Positions 27,278-36,159 are shown, counted from the first letter of the stretch. The stretch: 64,000 bases of DNA from Aved-18 sp964606665 (GCA_964606665.1 CAZSHS010000003.1:1-64000); one strand, 5' to 3'. A program made the numbers and translations. Notes: generated by a model not told the origin, from the sequence alone.

Positions 27278-28147
27278 TTAGAGCCCAAATCCAGGTCGGC
27301 TTTTCCGTATTTTTTCAATTTGAGCAGCGCGCGCTCTATCTTTTTGAGCTAGACCAGGGTTTTTGATGATTTCATACAATTTTGCTCGATTGATTAAAGC
27401 ATCGTGATAGTCAGGATAATTTTCAATTGCAGCGTTTAAATCAGTGAGAGCTAAGTCGTAACGTTGGCCAATTAGGTATGAGTAAGATCGATTGTAATAA
27501 CAAAGCGCGGCAAAGCGGTCTGCATCTTTTTTGTCATCAAATTTCGCTTTGTTGGCGGGCATATTTTGAATCAACTGATCGAACAATTTAAACGATTTCT
27601 TGTGATCACCGGCAAAACCTGCTGCTCTTGCCTCTGCAAAGGTATTAAGAAATGGATATTCAGCAGCTCTTTTTGAAGCATTTAAATCGACTTTTTTGAA
27701 AGCATCGTCGATAGATTTTTCATCAATGTTTCTGAAACGAACAGGATCGATTTCATGCAATTTCATCAAATCTTGTTTGGCTCTATTCAACTGATTCAAG
27801 CGCTTGTATTGAACGCTTCGGTAGAGGTAGGCGGGAGTACACTTGGGATCAAGTTTAATGGCAGTGCTGAAATCAATTAATGCTTCGGAGTTTTTACCCA
27901 TAAGCTGATTTACTTCGCCCCTTTTTAAATAAGCAGAAGCTGAATTAGGTCGCAATTGCAAGTACTTATTTAGTAGATTTAACGCTTCTGGAAAGTCGCG
28001 CTTGGCGATTTTTTCTTCAATTGCTTTGCCCTCTGGGGTCTGCTTGCGTGATCCAGAAGCTGTAGGCTCTGCCAAAGCGGGAGCCTGGGCTAAAAAAAAC
28101 GATGTAAGTAAGCATAGTTGACTGAAAATAGGGAGGTTTTTTTTCAA
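27278..28147 (-). CDS. Secreted TPR protein (289 aa)
   Basis: Signal peptide in the first 27 residues (FSQLCLLTSFFLAQAPALA). TPR units follow from about 40 (PEALNLLNKYLQLRPNSASA, GKNSEALIDFSTAIKLDPKC) and again at the C-terminus (RYDLALTDLNAAIENYPDYH). Probably a periplasmic scaffold. It lies 28 bases downstream of the sugar porter gene and may be the last gene of the HxlR cluster. Confidence 0.82.
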   Translation of the reverse strand: MKKNLPIFSQLCLLTSFFLAQAPALAEPTASGSRKQTPEGKAIEEKIAKRDFPEALNLLNKYLQLRPNSASAYLKRGEVNQLMGKNSEALIDFSTAIKLDPKCTPAYLYRSVQYKRLNQLNRAKQDLMKLHEIDPVRFRNIDEKSIDDAFKKVDLNASKRAAEYPFLNTFAEARAAGFAGDHKKSFKLFDQLIQNMPANKAKFDDKKDADRFAALCYYNRSYSYLIGQRYDLALTDLNAAIENYPDYHDALINRAKLYEIIKNPGLAQKDRARAAQIEKIRKSRPGFGL

Positions 28148-28175
28148 TTCAGTTCACCGATGTGTGATTTGAGTA

Positions 28176-29519
28176 TTATACATGCAGCTCGCCCTTGCGT
28201 TCTTGATTCTCGATTGACTCAAGCGATAAGCCTTTGGTCTCTGGCACGAGCTTAATGCAGAAAATAAGCGACGCCAAAGTGATGATGGCATAGCCACCAA
28301 ATGTGGCACCAATACCGAATTTATCTAGCACCACTGGAAAAGTATAACTGACAATCATATTGCTCAGCCAGCTAAGTGCAGTGGCAAAAGCCATAGCAAA
28401 GCCTCTGATTCTAAGTGGATAAATTTCGCTTATCATCACCCAAAACACAGGTCCCAGACTGATTGCAAAAAAGGCTACATAAACAAAAGTGCTGCTCACC
28501 CCAACGAATCTCATCACATCTGCTGAGGCATTAAACACGAAAGTCAATGACAGTGCAGCCAGACTGAGCAGCATGCCGAGGGTCCCGACAATCAATAAGG
28601 GTCTTCTTCCCACTTTATCTATGAGAATCAAACTAACAATGGTCATAATTAAATTGACCAAGCCAACACCTGCTGTGGCAAGTATCCCCACTGAATCAGA
28701 AGTGAGACCGGCTGCTTTATAGATTTTGGGAGCGTAATAAATAACTGTGTTTATTCCAGTAAATTGTTGAAAAGCGCCAAGTCCAACACCCACTATCAGA
28801 GCTGATCTAAGTTGTGGTGAGAAGAATTCTTTCCAGTCGCCTTTTTCGTCTGCTAGAGCTGTGTGAATTTCGGCAAATTCAACTTCGACATCTTGTGTCC
28901 CGCGCACCTTTTGCAGTACGGCTTTGCCTGCGTCGTCATTCTTTTGACTTACAAGCCATCGTGGACTTTCGGGCAGAGTCAGCATTCCAATTGCGAGCAA
29001 TACCGCCGGTAGTGTACCAAGCAAAATCATCGAATGCCAGTCGCCACTTGCAGAATAGAAATAATCGACTAAAAATGAAAGCAAAATGCCTGTCACAATC
29101 GCCATCTGGTTCATGGCAACAAGTGTACCGCGCACCTTGGGTGGTGCCATCTCGGCAATGTATAAAGGGGCTGCAAAACTTGCAACACCAATGGCAAGAC
29201 CAAGCACTACGCGTCCTGCAACAAGCATATCGACTGATGGTGCGTAAGCTGCAAGCACAGAGCCGCCGGCAAATAGAAGTGCTGTTGCAAGCAAGACTTT
29301 CTTTCGTCCAAATCTGTCAGTGAGGCTGCCGCTTACAATCGAGCTGAAAGTGGCACCGAACAGCACCCCGCTTACAACCAAACCTTCGCCTTCGGGAGTG
29401 AGGGTGAACTGATTTTTTATAAAAGGTAGCGCACCTGAAATGACTCCAGTGTCATAGCCGAATAATAAGCCTGAAAGCGCTGCTATTCCCGCTACCAAGT
29501 AAACATAATTCGAACCCAT
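28176..29519 (-). CDS. Sugar porter family MFS transporter
   Basis: 447 residues with 12 hydrophobic segments. It has the sugar porter signatures: DRFGRKK between helices 2 and 3, PESPRWL at about 188-194, the QQFTGINTVIYYAP motif of helix 7, DKVGRRP and PETKG at the C-terminus. These are found in proton-driven hexose/pentose symporters such as XylE, AraE and GalP. Inner membrane; substrate not assignable. Same strand as the PAP2 gene, 41 bases upstream. Confidence 0.92.
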   Translation of the reverse strand: MGSNYVYLVAGIAALSGLLFGYDTGVISGALPFIKNQFTLTPEGEGLVVSGVLFGATFSSIVSGSLTDRFGRKKVLLATALLFAGGSVLAAYAPSVDMLVAGRVVLGLAIGVASFAAPLYIAEMAPPKVRGTLVAMNQMAIVTGILLSFLVDYFYSASGDWHSMILLGTLPAVLLAIGMLTLPESPRWLVSQKNDDAGKAVLQKVRGTQDVEVEFAEIHTALADEKGDWKEFFSPQLRSALIVGVGLGAFQQFTGINTVIYYAPKIYKAAGLTSDSVGILATAGVGLVNLIMTIVSLILIDKVGRRPLLIVGTLGMLLSLAALSLTFVFNASADVMRFVGVSSTFVYVAFFAISLGPVFWVMISEIYPLRIRGFAMAFATALSWLSNMIVSYTFPVVLDKFGIGATFGGYAIITLASLIFCIKLVPETKGLSLESIENQERKGELHV

Positions 29520-29560
29520 TTTTCACCCGCAAAAGCTATATGATATCCGATTGCCAGAAC

Positions 29561-30268
29561 TCAAGTCTTATCAATTTTTTTGCGCAGTAGAAATCTTGCA
29601 AGCAGATAGCTTGCGGCTGCCCAGACTACGCCGGCGCACCATCCTGCAAGGATATCGCTTGGATAGTGAACGCCAAGAAAAGCGCGACTGATGCCGATTA
29701 GAAATACAAGCAGACCGGCTAGCAATAAATAGATAGTTCGCAATTTGAGCGATTTGGTCGAGCGCGCAAGCAAAGCTCCTATAGTCAAATAAACGAGGGC
29801 TGATACCATGCTGTGGCCACTTGGATACGAGCCTAGCGAGAATTCGCCAAGGTGCGGCACGATAGAGGGGCGCGGACGGTCAAAAAAATATTTCAATAAA
29901 ACCATTGTGACGCTGCCGCTTGTAACAGACATAATGAAAAGCACGCAAGTTCGAAATCTTTTCCTTAGCGCAAACATAATTGCTGTTGCTGCAGAAACCG
30001 CGCTTAAAGCATAAACTCCACCTAAATACGAAACTGCCTGCATGAAGCCAAGAAGCGCTTTTGGTCCAAGTAACTCTTTTGGATTTTGAGGGTTGCGCAG
30101 AGCTTGCAGAATAATGTTATCAATTGAAGTCAGCTCGCCTTCAGCCATTTCAGAGGAGAATTCTAGGAATATATAAAGACCGAAGGCAACGAATAGAATC
30201 ACTAGAATGATTTTTTTGTCGCCCTTCAGTAAGTCATTCAATTTCACTGGAGATATTCTCGTTCCCAC
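29561..30268 (-). CDS. PAP2-family membrane phosphatase
   Basis: 235 residues with about six membrane helices and the three phosphatase motifs: KYFFDRPRP (126-134), SYPSGHS (148-153) and SRAFLGVHYPSD (194-205). The family dephosphorylates lipids such as undecaprenyl-PP or phosphatidate at the membrane surface. The longest frame starts with GTG at 30268 and overlaps the HxlR gene by 25 bases; a second GTG at 30247 would give a 4-base GTGA overlap like other junctions here and may be the true start. Confidence 0.9.
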   Translation of the reverse strand: MGTRISPVKLNDLLKGDKKIILVILFVAFGLYIFLEFSSEMAEGELTSIDNIILQALRNPQNPKELLGPKALLGFMQAVSYLGGVYALSAVSAATAIMFALRKRFRTCVLFIMSVTSGSVTMVLLKYFFDRPRPSIVPHLGEFSLGSYPSGHSMVSALVYLTIGALLARSTKSLKLRTIYLLLAGLLVFLIGISRAFLGVHYPSDILAGWCAGVVWAAASYLLARFLLRKKIDKT

Positions 30269-30672
30269 TTTTCGATGCGTGCGTTGATTTCACTTTGAAC
30301 TTTTTTGGGTTCTGTTTTCAGTCGCTCGTATAGTGGCTGCATCGCCTCTAAATCAGATAGATGCTTTGAGCCCCATTGAGCCATCGAGTGTACTATCGGC
30401 AAAAGGTCTTTGCCTTTTTGAGTCAAATAATAAAGCTTTCTTGTGCGCGTTTCGGGATGCGGAATCTCGCCGATTATTTGATTGTGAATTAGTTTTTTTA
30501 ATCTATCAGTTAGCACATTTGTGGCGATTGATTCGGGTGAGGCGAGAAATTCTTTGAACTCGTGCTTGTCGAAGAAAAACAAATCGCGAATGACGAGCAG
30601 AGTCCATTTGTCGCCCAGAATTTCTAGAACATTGCTTATGACGCACTGAGATCTGGTTGAATTCTTATCCAT
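30244..30672 (-). CDS. HxlR-family winged-helix transcriptional regulator
   Basis: From the ATG at 30672 the protein has 142 residues: CVISNVLEILGDKWTLLVIRDLFF is the HxlR signature (Cys followed by the first helices), FLASPESIATNVLTDRLKKL is the recognition helix and ETRTRKLYYLTQKGKDLLPI the wing. The frame is open to 30699, but that would run into a perfect palindrome that looks like its operator. HxlR proteins are dimeric, often redox- or aldehyde-responsive, and bind palindromes near their own promoter. Followed by PAP2, MFS and TPR genes on the same strand. Confidence 0.93.
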   Translation of the reverse strand: MDKNSTRSQCVISNVLEILGDKWTLLVIRDLFFFDKHEFKEFLASPESIATNVLTDRLKKLIHNQIIGEIPHPETRTRKLYYLTQKGKDLLPIVHSMAQWGSKHLSDLEAMQPLYERLKTEPKKVQSEINARIEKWEREYLQ

Positions 30673-30679
30673 AATGTGA

Positions 30680-30708
30680 ATTATACACGACACTTGCAAA
30701 ATGCAAGT
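30680..30708 (-). promoter_or_regulatory. Promoter of the HxlR gene, apparently leaderless
   Basis: On the minus strand a perfect TATAAT lies at 30685-30680, 7 bases before the ATG at 30672, so transcription would start at or next to the start codon. A weak -35 (ACTTGC, 30708-30703, spacing 17) falls inside the palindrome at 30691-30709. Repressor binding there would block the promoter. Confidence 0.55.
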
Positions 30709-30709
30709 G
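30691..30709. promoter_or_regulatory. Palindromic operator copy 1 (HxlR control region)
   Basis: CACTTGCAAAATGCAAGTG is a perfect 8-3-8 inverted repeat. It overlaps the -35 and spacer of the HxlR promoter. A 20-base core CGACACTTGCAAAATGCAAG is shared with copy 2. Confidence 0.75.
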
Positions 30710-30733
30710 AATTTGCTAGGCTTGAGTTATCGA

Positions 30734-30752
30734 CACTTGCAAAATGCAAGCG
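30734..30752. promoter_or_regulatory. Palindromic operator copy 2 (upstream of the GNAT gene)
   Basis: CACTTGCAAAATGCAAGCG differs from copy 1 in one base and lies 43 bases from it (about four helical turns), 31 bases before the GNAT ATG. The pair would allow one regulator to control both divergent units. Confidence 0.7.
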
Positions 30753-30783
30753 ATGTGATGACTCCGGCAGCTAGAAGGTGTTT

Positions 30784-31278
30784 ATGACTCGAATCGCCAC
30801 TAGAGACGAATGGGCGCAAATTGCAGAGCTTACTAAGACTGCATATGGCGAGTATGCAAAAAATGCTGACCCCGATTTCTGGTCAATGTATGAGTCGCGC
30901 ACGAGAGATTTGCTTTTAAATGACCAAAGCTTGATTCGATTTGTCGCTCTAGATGGTGATGTGATTGCAGCATCGGCAATATACGTGCCGCCATGCAAAC
31001 GAGATATGAGTGAAAAAATAATCGAAAATAAGTATCCCGAAATGCGCTTACTGTCTGTACATCCAGATTACAGGAATAAGGGTCTTGCCAATAAGTTGAT
31101 AGAAGCGTGCGAGAAAAGAGCACGAGAAGATGGTTTTGAATTTATGACTTTACATACTACAAGTCTTATGACCACTGCTAAAGCGATGTATGAACGGCGT
31201 GGCTATGAGCGCTTCGAAGAGCTTGATTTCAAGCCTGTACCTAATTTTACTGTCTGGGGTTATATCAAAAAATTATGA
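30784..31278 (+). CDS. GNAT-family N-acetyltransferase
   Basis: Start at the ATG 30784 with AGAAGG 6 bases upstream; a GTG at 30778 is also possible. 164 residues with the acetyl-CoA loop region RLLSVHPDYRNKGLANKLIEACEKRA (V-x-P-x-x-R-x-x-G-x-x pattern) and a C-terminal MYERRGYERFEEL. Substrate unknown. Its stop overlaps the next ATG (ATGA). It is divergent from the HxlR gene and shares its palindrome-bearing control region. Confidence 0.9.
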   Translation: MTRIATRDEWAQIAELTKTAYGEYAKNADPDFWSMYESRTRDLLLNDQSLIRFVALDGDVIAASAIYVPPCKRDMSEKIIENKYPEMRLLSVHPDYRNKGLANKLIEACEKRAREDGFEFMTLHTTSLMTTAKAMYERRGYERFEELDFKPVPNFTVWGYIKKL

Positions 31279-31862
31279 CAATCACGCAAGAACCAAAACT
31301 AGCAAAACCTGGGGCAGGACTGCCATTTGTCGAATGGCTGGTGGCAAAGTATATTATTTTTCCCAATCGATTCAGAAGCACCACAATCAAACAAGCAATT
31401 GAGCAGTTTGAAGATGAGTCGAAGAAAATCATTGAGCTTGCATCCGGACTTAATGACGAGCAGCTTACTCAAAGGTGCTTGATTCCTCGGTTGCAGGGGC
31501 TGGAAGATAGTTCGCGCTTTTGGTCTATAGCAATGACTATTCAGCATTTGAATATAGTTGGGGAAGGTATGCTTGGAATTGTAGTTAGTTTGTCACGCGG
31601 GAAAAACGAACTTCCATTGCGTGGAATCGCTGATGTAAAGCCAACTGTCGATGTCGATGCGCAGGAAACAATTTCGAATTTCAAAGAGTTGACCGAAAAC
31701 TTTGGGCGACTCGCTCGAAAAATCGACTTTGAGAAACACAGTGACATCAAGCACCCGCACCCTTGGTTTGGACCGCTCAATGCGCGCGAGTGGACATTAT
31801 TTGCTGCACCGCACCAAGCAATTCATCGAAAACAAATCGAACAAATTATCGAGCGATTGTAA
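31275..31862 (+). CDS. DinB-like metal-binding protein
   Basis: 195 residues, mostly helical. The DinB/YfiT four-helix-bundle pattern is suggested by a first His in TIQHLNIVGEG (near 95) and a terminal H-x-x-x-H in PHQAIHRKQIEQI, which bind a metal in characterised members such as bacillithiol transferases. Translationally coupled to the GNAT gene. A detoxification role for the pair is inference. Confidence 0.7.
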   Translation: MTITQEPKLAKPGAGLPFVEWLVAKYIIFPNRFRSTTIKQAIEQFEDESKKIIELASGLNDEQLTQRCLIPRLQGLEDSSRFWSIAMTIQHLNIVGEGMLGIVVSLSRGKNELPLRGIADVKPTVDVDAQETISNFKELTENFGRLARKIDFEKHSDIKHPHPWFGPLNAREWTLFAAPHQAIHRKQIEQIIERL

Positions 31863-31863
31863 T

Positions 31864-32688
31864 TTAGACCGAGTTTTTTACGATGCGCGGTGTGTAGACA
31901 ATCTTATATTCGTTTTCGGTTTCGTTTAGAGCTGGGTCTACAGCTACTCTGCGATCAAAGACGAAACATTCGCCACTCCAGTGAGCTCCGCCCACTTTTT
32001 CAAAATAATTGAGAATGCCGCCATCCAACTGGAAGAGATGGGGGAATTTCTTTTCTTGCAAAAATAAATTTGCTTTCTCGCATCTGATACCACCAGTGCA
32101 AAAAGTGACTACCGTTTTGTTTTGCAAGTCGTCTTTTATTTCGTCTTTGGCATCAGCGATAGCTTTTGGAAAGTCACTAAAGAAGTCCATTTTGAAGCTT
32201 ATTGCGTTTTCAAAAGTACCGATATCGACTTCGTAATAGTTGCGTGTGTCAAGCATCAAAATTTCTCGACCTTGATCGTCAAAACCTTGATCGAGCCATT
32301 TCTTAAGTGTGGCAGGATCAACGCTTGGTGCGCGTTTTTCATCAGCATCCAGAGAATTAGCAGTTATTGTGGGATGACGCATAGTGATGATTTCTTTTTT
32401 CAAGCGCACCAACATACGTGTGAATGGTTGGTAATCGGTGATGCTTTCTTTGGTTTTTAAATCGCAAAATCGATTTTCAAATAAAGCATCTGTTTTTAAA
32501 TAATGCAAAAACTCATCAATTTGTGCTCGTTCACCTGCAAGAAACATATTTATTCCTTCTGGTGCAAGCAGAATGGTGCCTTTTAAATTGAGGGCAAGGC
32601 AACGTTCTTTCAGCTCAACGCGCCATTGTGGATGCAATGACAATGGAATCTCGACGAATTTATATGCGGCAATGTTTACTACGTTCAT
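31864..32688 (-). CDS. trhO: tRNA uridine-34 hydroxylase, rhodanese-domain (TrhO/YceA)
   Basis: 274 residues: an N-terminal acylphosphatase-like domain (LNLKGTILLAPEGINMFLAG) and a rhodanese domain with active-site Cys197 in TFCTGGIRCEKA. TrhO makes 5-hydroxyuridine at tRNA wobble position 34. The ATG at 32688 is the family start (MNVVNIAAYKFV). Single gene, converging with DinB. Confidence 0.92.
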   Translation of the reverse strand: MNVVNIAAYKFVEIPLSLHPQWRVELKERCLALNLKGTILLAPEGINMFLAGERAQIDEFLHYLKTDALFENRFCDLKTKESITDYQPFTRMLVRLKKEIITMRHPTITANSLDADEKRAPSVDPATLKKWLDQGFDDQGREILMLDTRNYYEVDIGTFENAISFKMDFFSDFPKAIADAKDEIKDDLQNKTVVTFCTGGIRCEKANLFLQEKKFPHLFQLDGGILNYFEKVGGAHWSGECFVFDRRVAVDPALNETENEYKIVYTPRIVKNSV

Positions 32689-32710
32689 GACTTGATTATA
32701 AAAGTGCTTC

Positions 32711-33712
32711 TTACTTTGAGCTCACTTTACTCAGGCGCTCAGCAAAAATTTCTTTCCAAGCGTCTTTGGCTATATTTCCACCACAGACTACCACAGCCAC
32801 TTTTTCGCGCGGCTTGAAATTGATTATGCGTCTTGAAACGGCTGCTACAGCGCATGCGGCGGCACCTTCGATGAGCATTCCTTCATTTTCGAAGAAGTCA
32901 TAAATGGTGGCTGAAATCTCGGCTTCGTCCACCAGTACCCATTCATCGACAAGTTCTCTAACGAGTGGAAATGTGATGGTGTCTACATCTAGATTGCCAG
33001 CTAAGCTATCTGCAAGGGTCGGGTCGATTAAGCAATTGGTGATACGACCTTGCTGGCAGGCTTTGTACATGGCAGGAGTGCTTGCAGCAGCCACTCCAAC
33101 AATGCGACAACTGGGATTGATAGTCTTTGCTGCAGTCGCGATGCCGCTAATCAAGCCGCCTCCGCCTACTGCAACCACGATAGTTGATAGCTTCGGCACG
33201 CGCTCGAATAGCTCGAGTGCGATGGTTCCCTGGCCGCAAATGACTTCAGGATTGTTGTAGGGTGAAACGTACAAGCCTTTCTTTTCTTGCGCCAGACGTT
33301 TTGCGTATTGTTCTGTATCAGCTTGTTCTTCGCCGTGTTTGATGATGGAGACGTTGAACTGATTGAGTTTTTTTAGCTTTTTGGCATTTTTAGATGCGGC
33401 ATTATCTGGCAGGCAGATAGTGGCTTCTCTATCAGTGAAGTGTGCTGCTTGCGCAATAGCAAGGGCATGATTGCCCATTGAGGCTGTGAAGACTTTGCTT
33501 ATGCCCTTCTCGCGTGCCCATCCAAGCACATTGAGCGCTCCGCGCAATTTGAAGGAGCCTGTATTTTGAATGTTTTCAAGCTTGAGCCAAACTTCAGACT
33601 TTGAAACTTCGCTGAGCCATTGGCTTTTGGCAAGCGGCGTTTCAAGGGCGAAACCTTTTATACGCTTTCGAGCAACGAGCACATCACTGATACTTACTCT
33701 GTTGCTAGTCAC
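32711..33712 (-). CDS. Threonine/serine dehydratase (PLP fold type II)
   Basis: 333 residues. LENIQNTGSFKLRGA places the PLP lysine at Lys55; VAVGGGGLISGIA is the phosphate-binding loop and VVVCGGNI the C-terminal motif. There is no C-terminal ACT regulatory domain, so it is of the catabolic threonine dehydratase or serine racemase type rather than IlvA. Converts L-Thr/Ser to 2-oxo acid and ammonia. Confidence 0.9.
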   Translation of the reverse strand: MTSNRVSISDVLVARKRIKGFALETPLAKSQWLSEVSKSEVWLKLENIQNTGSFKLRGALNVLGWAREKGISKVFTASMGNHALAIAQAAHFTDREATICLPDNAASKNAKKLKKLNQFNVSIIKHGEEQADTEQYAKRLAQEKKGLYVSPYNNPEVICGQGTIALELFERVPKLSTIVVAVGGGGLISGIATAAKTINPSCRIVGVAAASTPAMYKACQQGRITNCLIDPTLADSLAGNLDVDTITFPLVRELVDEWVLVDEAEISATIYDFFENEGMLIEGAAACAVAAVSRRIINFKPREKVAVVVCGGNIAKDAWKEIFAERLSKVSSK

Positions 33713-33754
33713 CGGTCTTGGTATATGCCTTGGGTATGGGGGCTATAAAAAAAT

Positions 33755-33828
33755 TGGAGCGGGTAGCGGGAATCGAACCCGCGTGTGCAGCTTGGAAGGC
33801 TACCGTTCTACCATTGAACTACACCCGC
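33755..33828 (-). tRNA. tRNA-Gly (UCC)
   Basis: 74 bases including encoded CCA. Acceptor GCGGGTG pairs with TACCCGC (one G-U), discriminator T, D-arm AGTTCAATGGTAGAAC, anticodon TCC at 33796-33794 and T-arm GGGTTCGATTCCC. All arms fold. Confidence 0.96.
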
Positions 33829-34004
33829 AATAATCGAAATTATAACACATGAACATAAGTACATGATTTAGCACGCGTTTCCGGTGCTTTTTGCCTTGAA
33901 AGCAAGAAGTCTCAATGATATCTTAATGATGTTGTTAAGATGTCGACGCCATTTCTTGTAAGAGAAATCCGGTTGGCGACGTAAGGGTGGGAATCTACGG
34001 GATC

Positions 34005-35201
34005 ATGAGCGAAAGTTTGGCGGTTAACAATCTCAACGTTTCGATACTATCTAATAAGGATGCAGCCAGTAATTCTGCAAATCAGAAAATTGACATGGCA
34101 CCACCATTTCAAATTCAGGTAGCTCCACACATCGAAGCCCTGCAGCCATACAAGCCAGGTCGCCCACCAACAGAACTTATGCAAGAGCTTGGAATCGAGC
34201 GTCTGGTCAATCTTGCATCTAATGAAAACTCTTTTGCGCCGCCGTTGACAGTTCAGCAAGCCATTGCTGATGCAACGATGAATTTGAATCGTTATCCTGA
34301 TGCTGGCGGACTTTTGCTCAAAACTAAACTGGCTGACATGTATGACTTGAAGCCAGAAAACGTTTGTCTTGGTGCAGGCTCAGAAAGCATTTTAGGCAGT
34401 ATCATTCGCGCATTCTTGCACGAAGATGAAGAGATACTCACTTCGCAAGGAACTTTCATAGGTCTATACGTTCTAGTTAGTGCCAAAGGCGCGAAACTAA
34501 ATACGGTGCCACTAAACGATTATTCTTTCGACCTCGATGCGATTTTGAAAGCAGTAAACGCTCGCACCAAAATAATCTATTTGTGTAATCCCAATAATCC
34601 CTCGGGAACCATCTTTACTTGCGATCAATTCGAAAAATTTATCGCAAAAGTTCCCCAAAATATCCTGGTTATTGTGGACGAGGCTTATCACGAGTTTGCT
34701 GAGAGCACGCCCAATTTTCCAAGCACTGTTGGCTATAAATTGCCGAATGTTCTGACTCTTCGTACGTTTTCAAAAGCATATGCAATGGCTGGAATTCGTG
34801 TTGGTTATGGTTTTGGACACGAGAATGTTATTAGTTATATAAATAGAGTTAAGCTTCCTTTTGAACCAAACATATTGGCTCAAGCTGCTGGTGTTGCGGC
34901 ACTTGATGACACTGTTTTTCCAGAAATCACGCAGGAGAATAACCGTCAGGGAATGCAGTATTTGACGTCCGCATTTTCTGAGCTTGGACTCAATCATGTG
35001 CCATCTCATGCCAATTTCATACTAATAGAAATGGGGTCGGAAGCTAAGGCTCAGGATTTGACTGAAAAACTTTTGTATAAAGGAATAGCGATTCGCCACT
35101 TGAAAGCATTTGGTTTGGCAACTTGTGTTCGAGTAACCATCGGCATTCCAGAAGAAAATACCAAATTGGTCGATGCATTAAAAATGATCCTTGCGGTTTG
35201 A
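34005..35201 (+). CDS. hisC: Histidinol-phosphate aminotransferase
   Basis: From the ATG at 34005, 398 residues, about 30 longer than usual at the N-terminus; a GTG at 33987 and an ATG at 34095 are other options. Class I/II aminotransferase motifs: NLASNENSFAPP, CNPNNPSGT (194-202), DEAYHEF (225-231) and the PLP-lysine motif TFSKAYAMAGIRVGY (Lys257). Catalyses step 7 of histidine synthesis, and may also transaminate aromatic residues. No other his gene lies in the window. Confidence 0.92.
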   Translation: MSESLAVNNLNVSILSNKDAASNSANQKIDMAPPFQIQVAPHIEALQPYKPGRPPTELMQELGIERLVNLASNENSFAPPLTVQQAIADATMNLNRYPDAGGLLLKTKLADMYDLKPENVCLGAGSESILGSIIRAFLHEDEEILTSQGTFIGLYVLVSAKGAKLNTVPLNDYSFDLDAILKAVNARTKIIYLCNPNNPSGTIFTCDQFEKFIAKVPQNILVIVDEAYHEFAESTPNFPSTVGYKLPNVLTLRTFSKAYAMAGIRVGYGFGHENVISYINRVKLPFEPNILAQAAGVAALDDTVFPEITQENNRQGMQYLTSAFSELGLNHVPSHANFILIEMGSEAKAQDLTEKLLYKGIAIRHLKAFGLATCVRVTIGIPEENTKLVDALKMILAV

Positions 35202-35356
35202 TTTTTCTACTCGAAAAGTCTCGAAACCCAAGCATTATCAATTGCTAAGAATTGCCAAGTTGAAAACAGATCTTAGTCTTAAGTCTGGCTAATTTGCTTG
35301 GTTTCGCGCATATACTGGTCCCAGTTTCACCCCCACCAAAGATCAAGGACAGCGTT

Positions 35357-35827
35357 ATGACAACACTTCAAAAAACACTTATCAAGCCCACATGGAAAGC
35401 AGAAGAATTTCATGCTACCAATTCCAAAATGGCTGCCAAACAAATGATGGTCACCATGAAAGTTCTCGCTAAGCACGGCGAAGAAATCAAAAAAGAATGG
35501 GAAACCGAAATGCGCGATTCAATGAAGCAATACTTCGTTGAGAAGAACGTCAAAACACCTATCGAATTTGCTCAAGCTAAAGCTGAACTCGAAGCCAATC
35601 TTTATGGCAGCGAAGTAGAAGTATGGGGCGATGACAAAGAAGCTCACTTCACCTACAAAACCTGTGGAATGTGGAAAGCTATGGAAGCTTGTGGCGTAAC
35701 CAAAGAACAAATGGAAAAAATGTCTTCCGGTTTTGAATCATGTGTCAAAAACATGGCTCAAGAATTCGGCTTCCAAGGCGAACTTAAATTCGAAGGCGAA
35801 ATCCCTACAATCACATATCGCAAGTAA
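35357..35827 (+). CDS. Hypothetical soluble protein, possibly ATC-hydrolase-like (156 aa)
   Basis: AAGGA at 35345-35349 supports the ATG at 35357. The protein is Lys/Glu/Met-rich with Cys in TYKTCGMWKAMEACG and FESCVKNMAQEFG. This C...W...C/G pattern is reminiscent of the L-2-amino-thiazoline-4-carboxylate hydrolase-like family, but weakly. Well-used codons and a strong ribosome site and terminator suggest good expression. Function not assignable. Confidence 0.75.
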   Translation: MTTLQKTLIKPTWKAEEFHATNSKMAAKQMMVTMKVLAKHGEEIKKEWETEMRDSMKQYFVEKNVKTPIEFAQAKAELEANLYGSEVEVWGDDKEAHFTYKTCGMWKAMEACGVTKEQMEKMSSGFESCVKNMAQEFGFQGELKFEGEIPTITYRK

Positions 35828-35859
35828 TTTCAGAATCTAACCAGAAACTGAATGCTTCC

Positions 35860-35893
35860 AAAACGCCTCTCTTGTAGGGGCGTTTTGTTTTTG
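35860..35893 (+). terminator. Rho-independent terminator
   Basis: AAAACGCC (35860-35867) pairs with GGCGTTTT (35879-35886), loop of 11 bases, then a T-rich tail. It lies 33 bases after the preceding stop codon. Confidence 0.85.
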
Positions 35894-36069
35894 TGCCTAT
35901 CTCCATATTTCGGTCTTCCATCAAACATTCATTCTTTTGCGTTTAAAATTTCTGCCCGTTTTCAGCATAAACAGGCAAGTACCTCACGCTCTTTTTGCCG
36001 CTTCGCATTTTACAATCAATATTTATTGGAGGCAGCCAGAATAAATCGCATCAGTTTCTAACATAGTTT

Positions 36070-36130
36070 CTTGTGTGATTTTGTTTTATTCCTGTTGTCC
36101 GGGCCCCGGGGCCCGGGATCCGTACACAAG
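36070..36130. repeat. GC-only palindrome inside an outer inverted repeat
   Basis: An 18-bp perfect palindrome CCGGGCCCCGGGGCCCGG occupies 36099-36116, followed directly by GATCC. CTTGTGT at 36070-36076 and ACACAAG at 36124-36130 form an outer inverted pair. The composition is far from the AT-rich flanks. The rest of the 332-bp gap 35828-36159 holds the terminator above and no gene. Confidence 0.7.
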
Positions 36131-36159
36131 ACAAATGACATTGTAAGGCAGGGCCAAAT

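Noticed and set aside
35852..36061. 69-residue plus-strand ORF in the gap after the 156-aa gene
   Set aside because: It runs across the strong terminator hairpin at 35860-35893 and has no ribosome site or protein-like composition.
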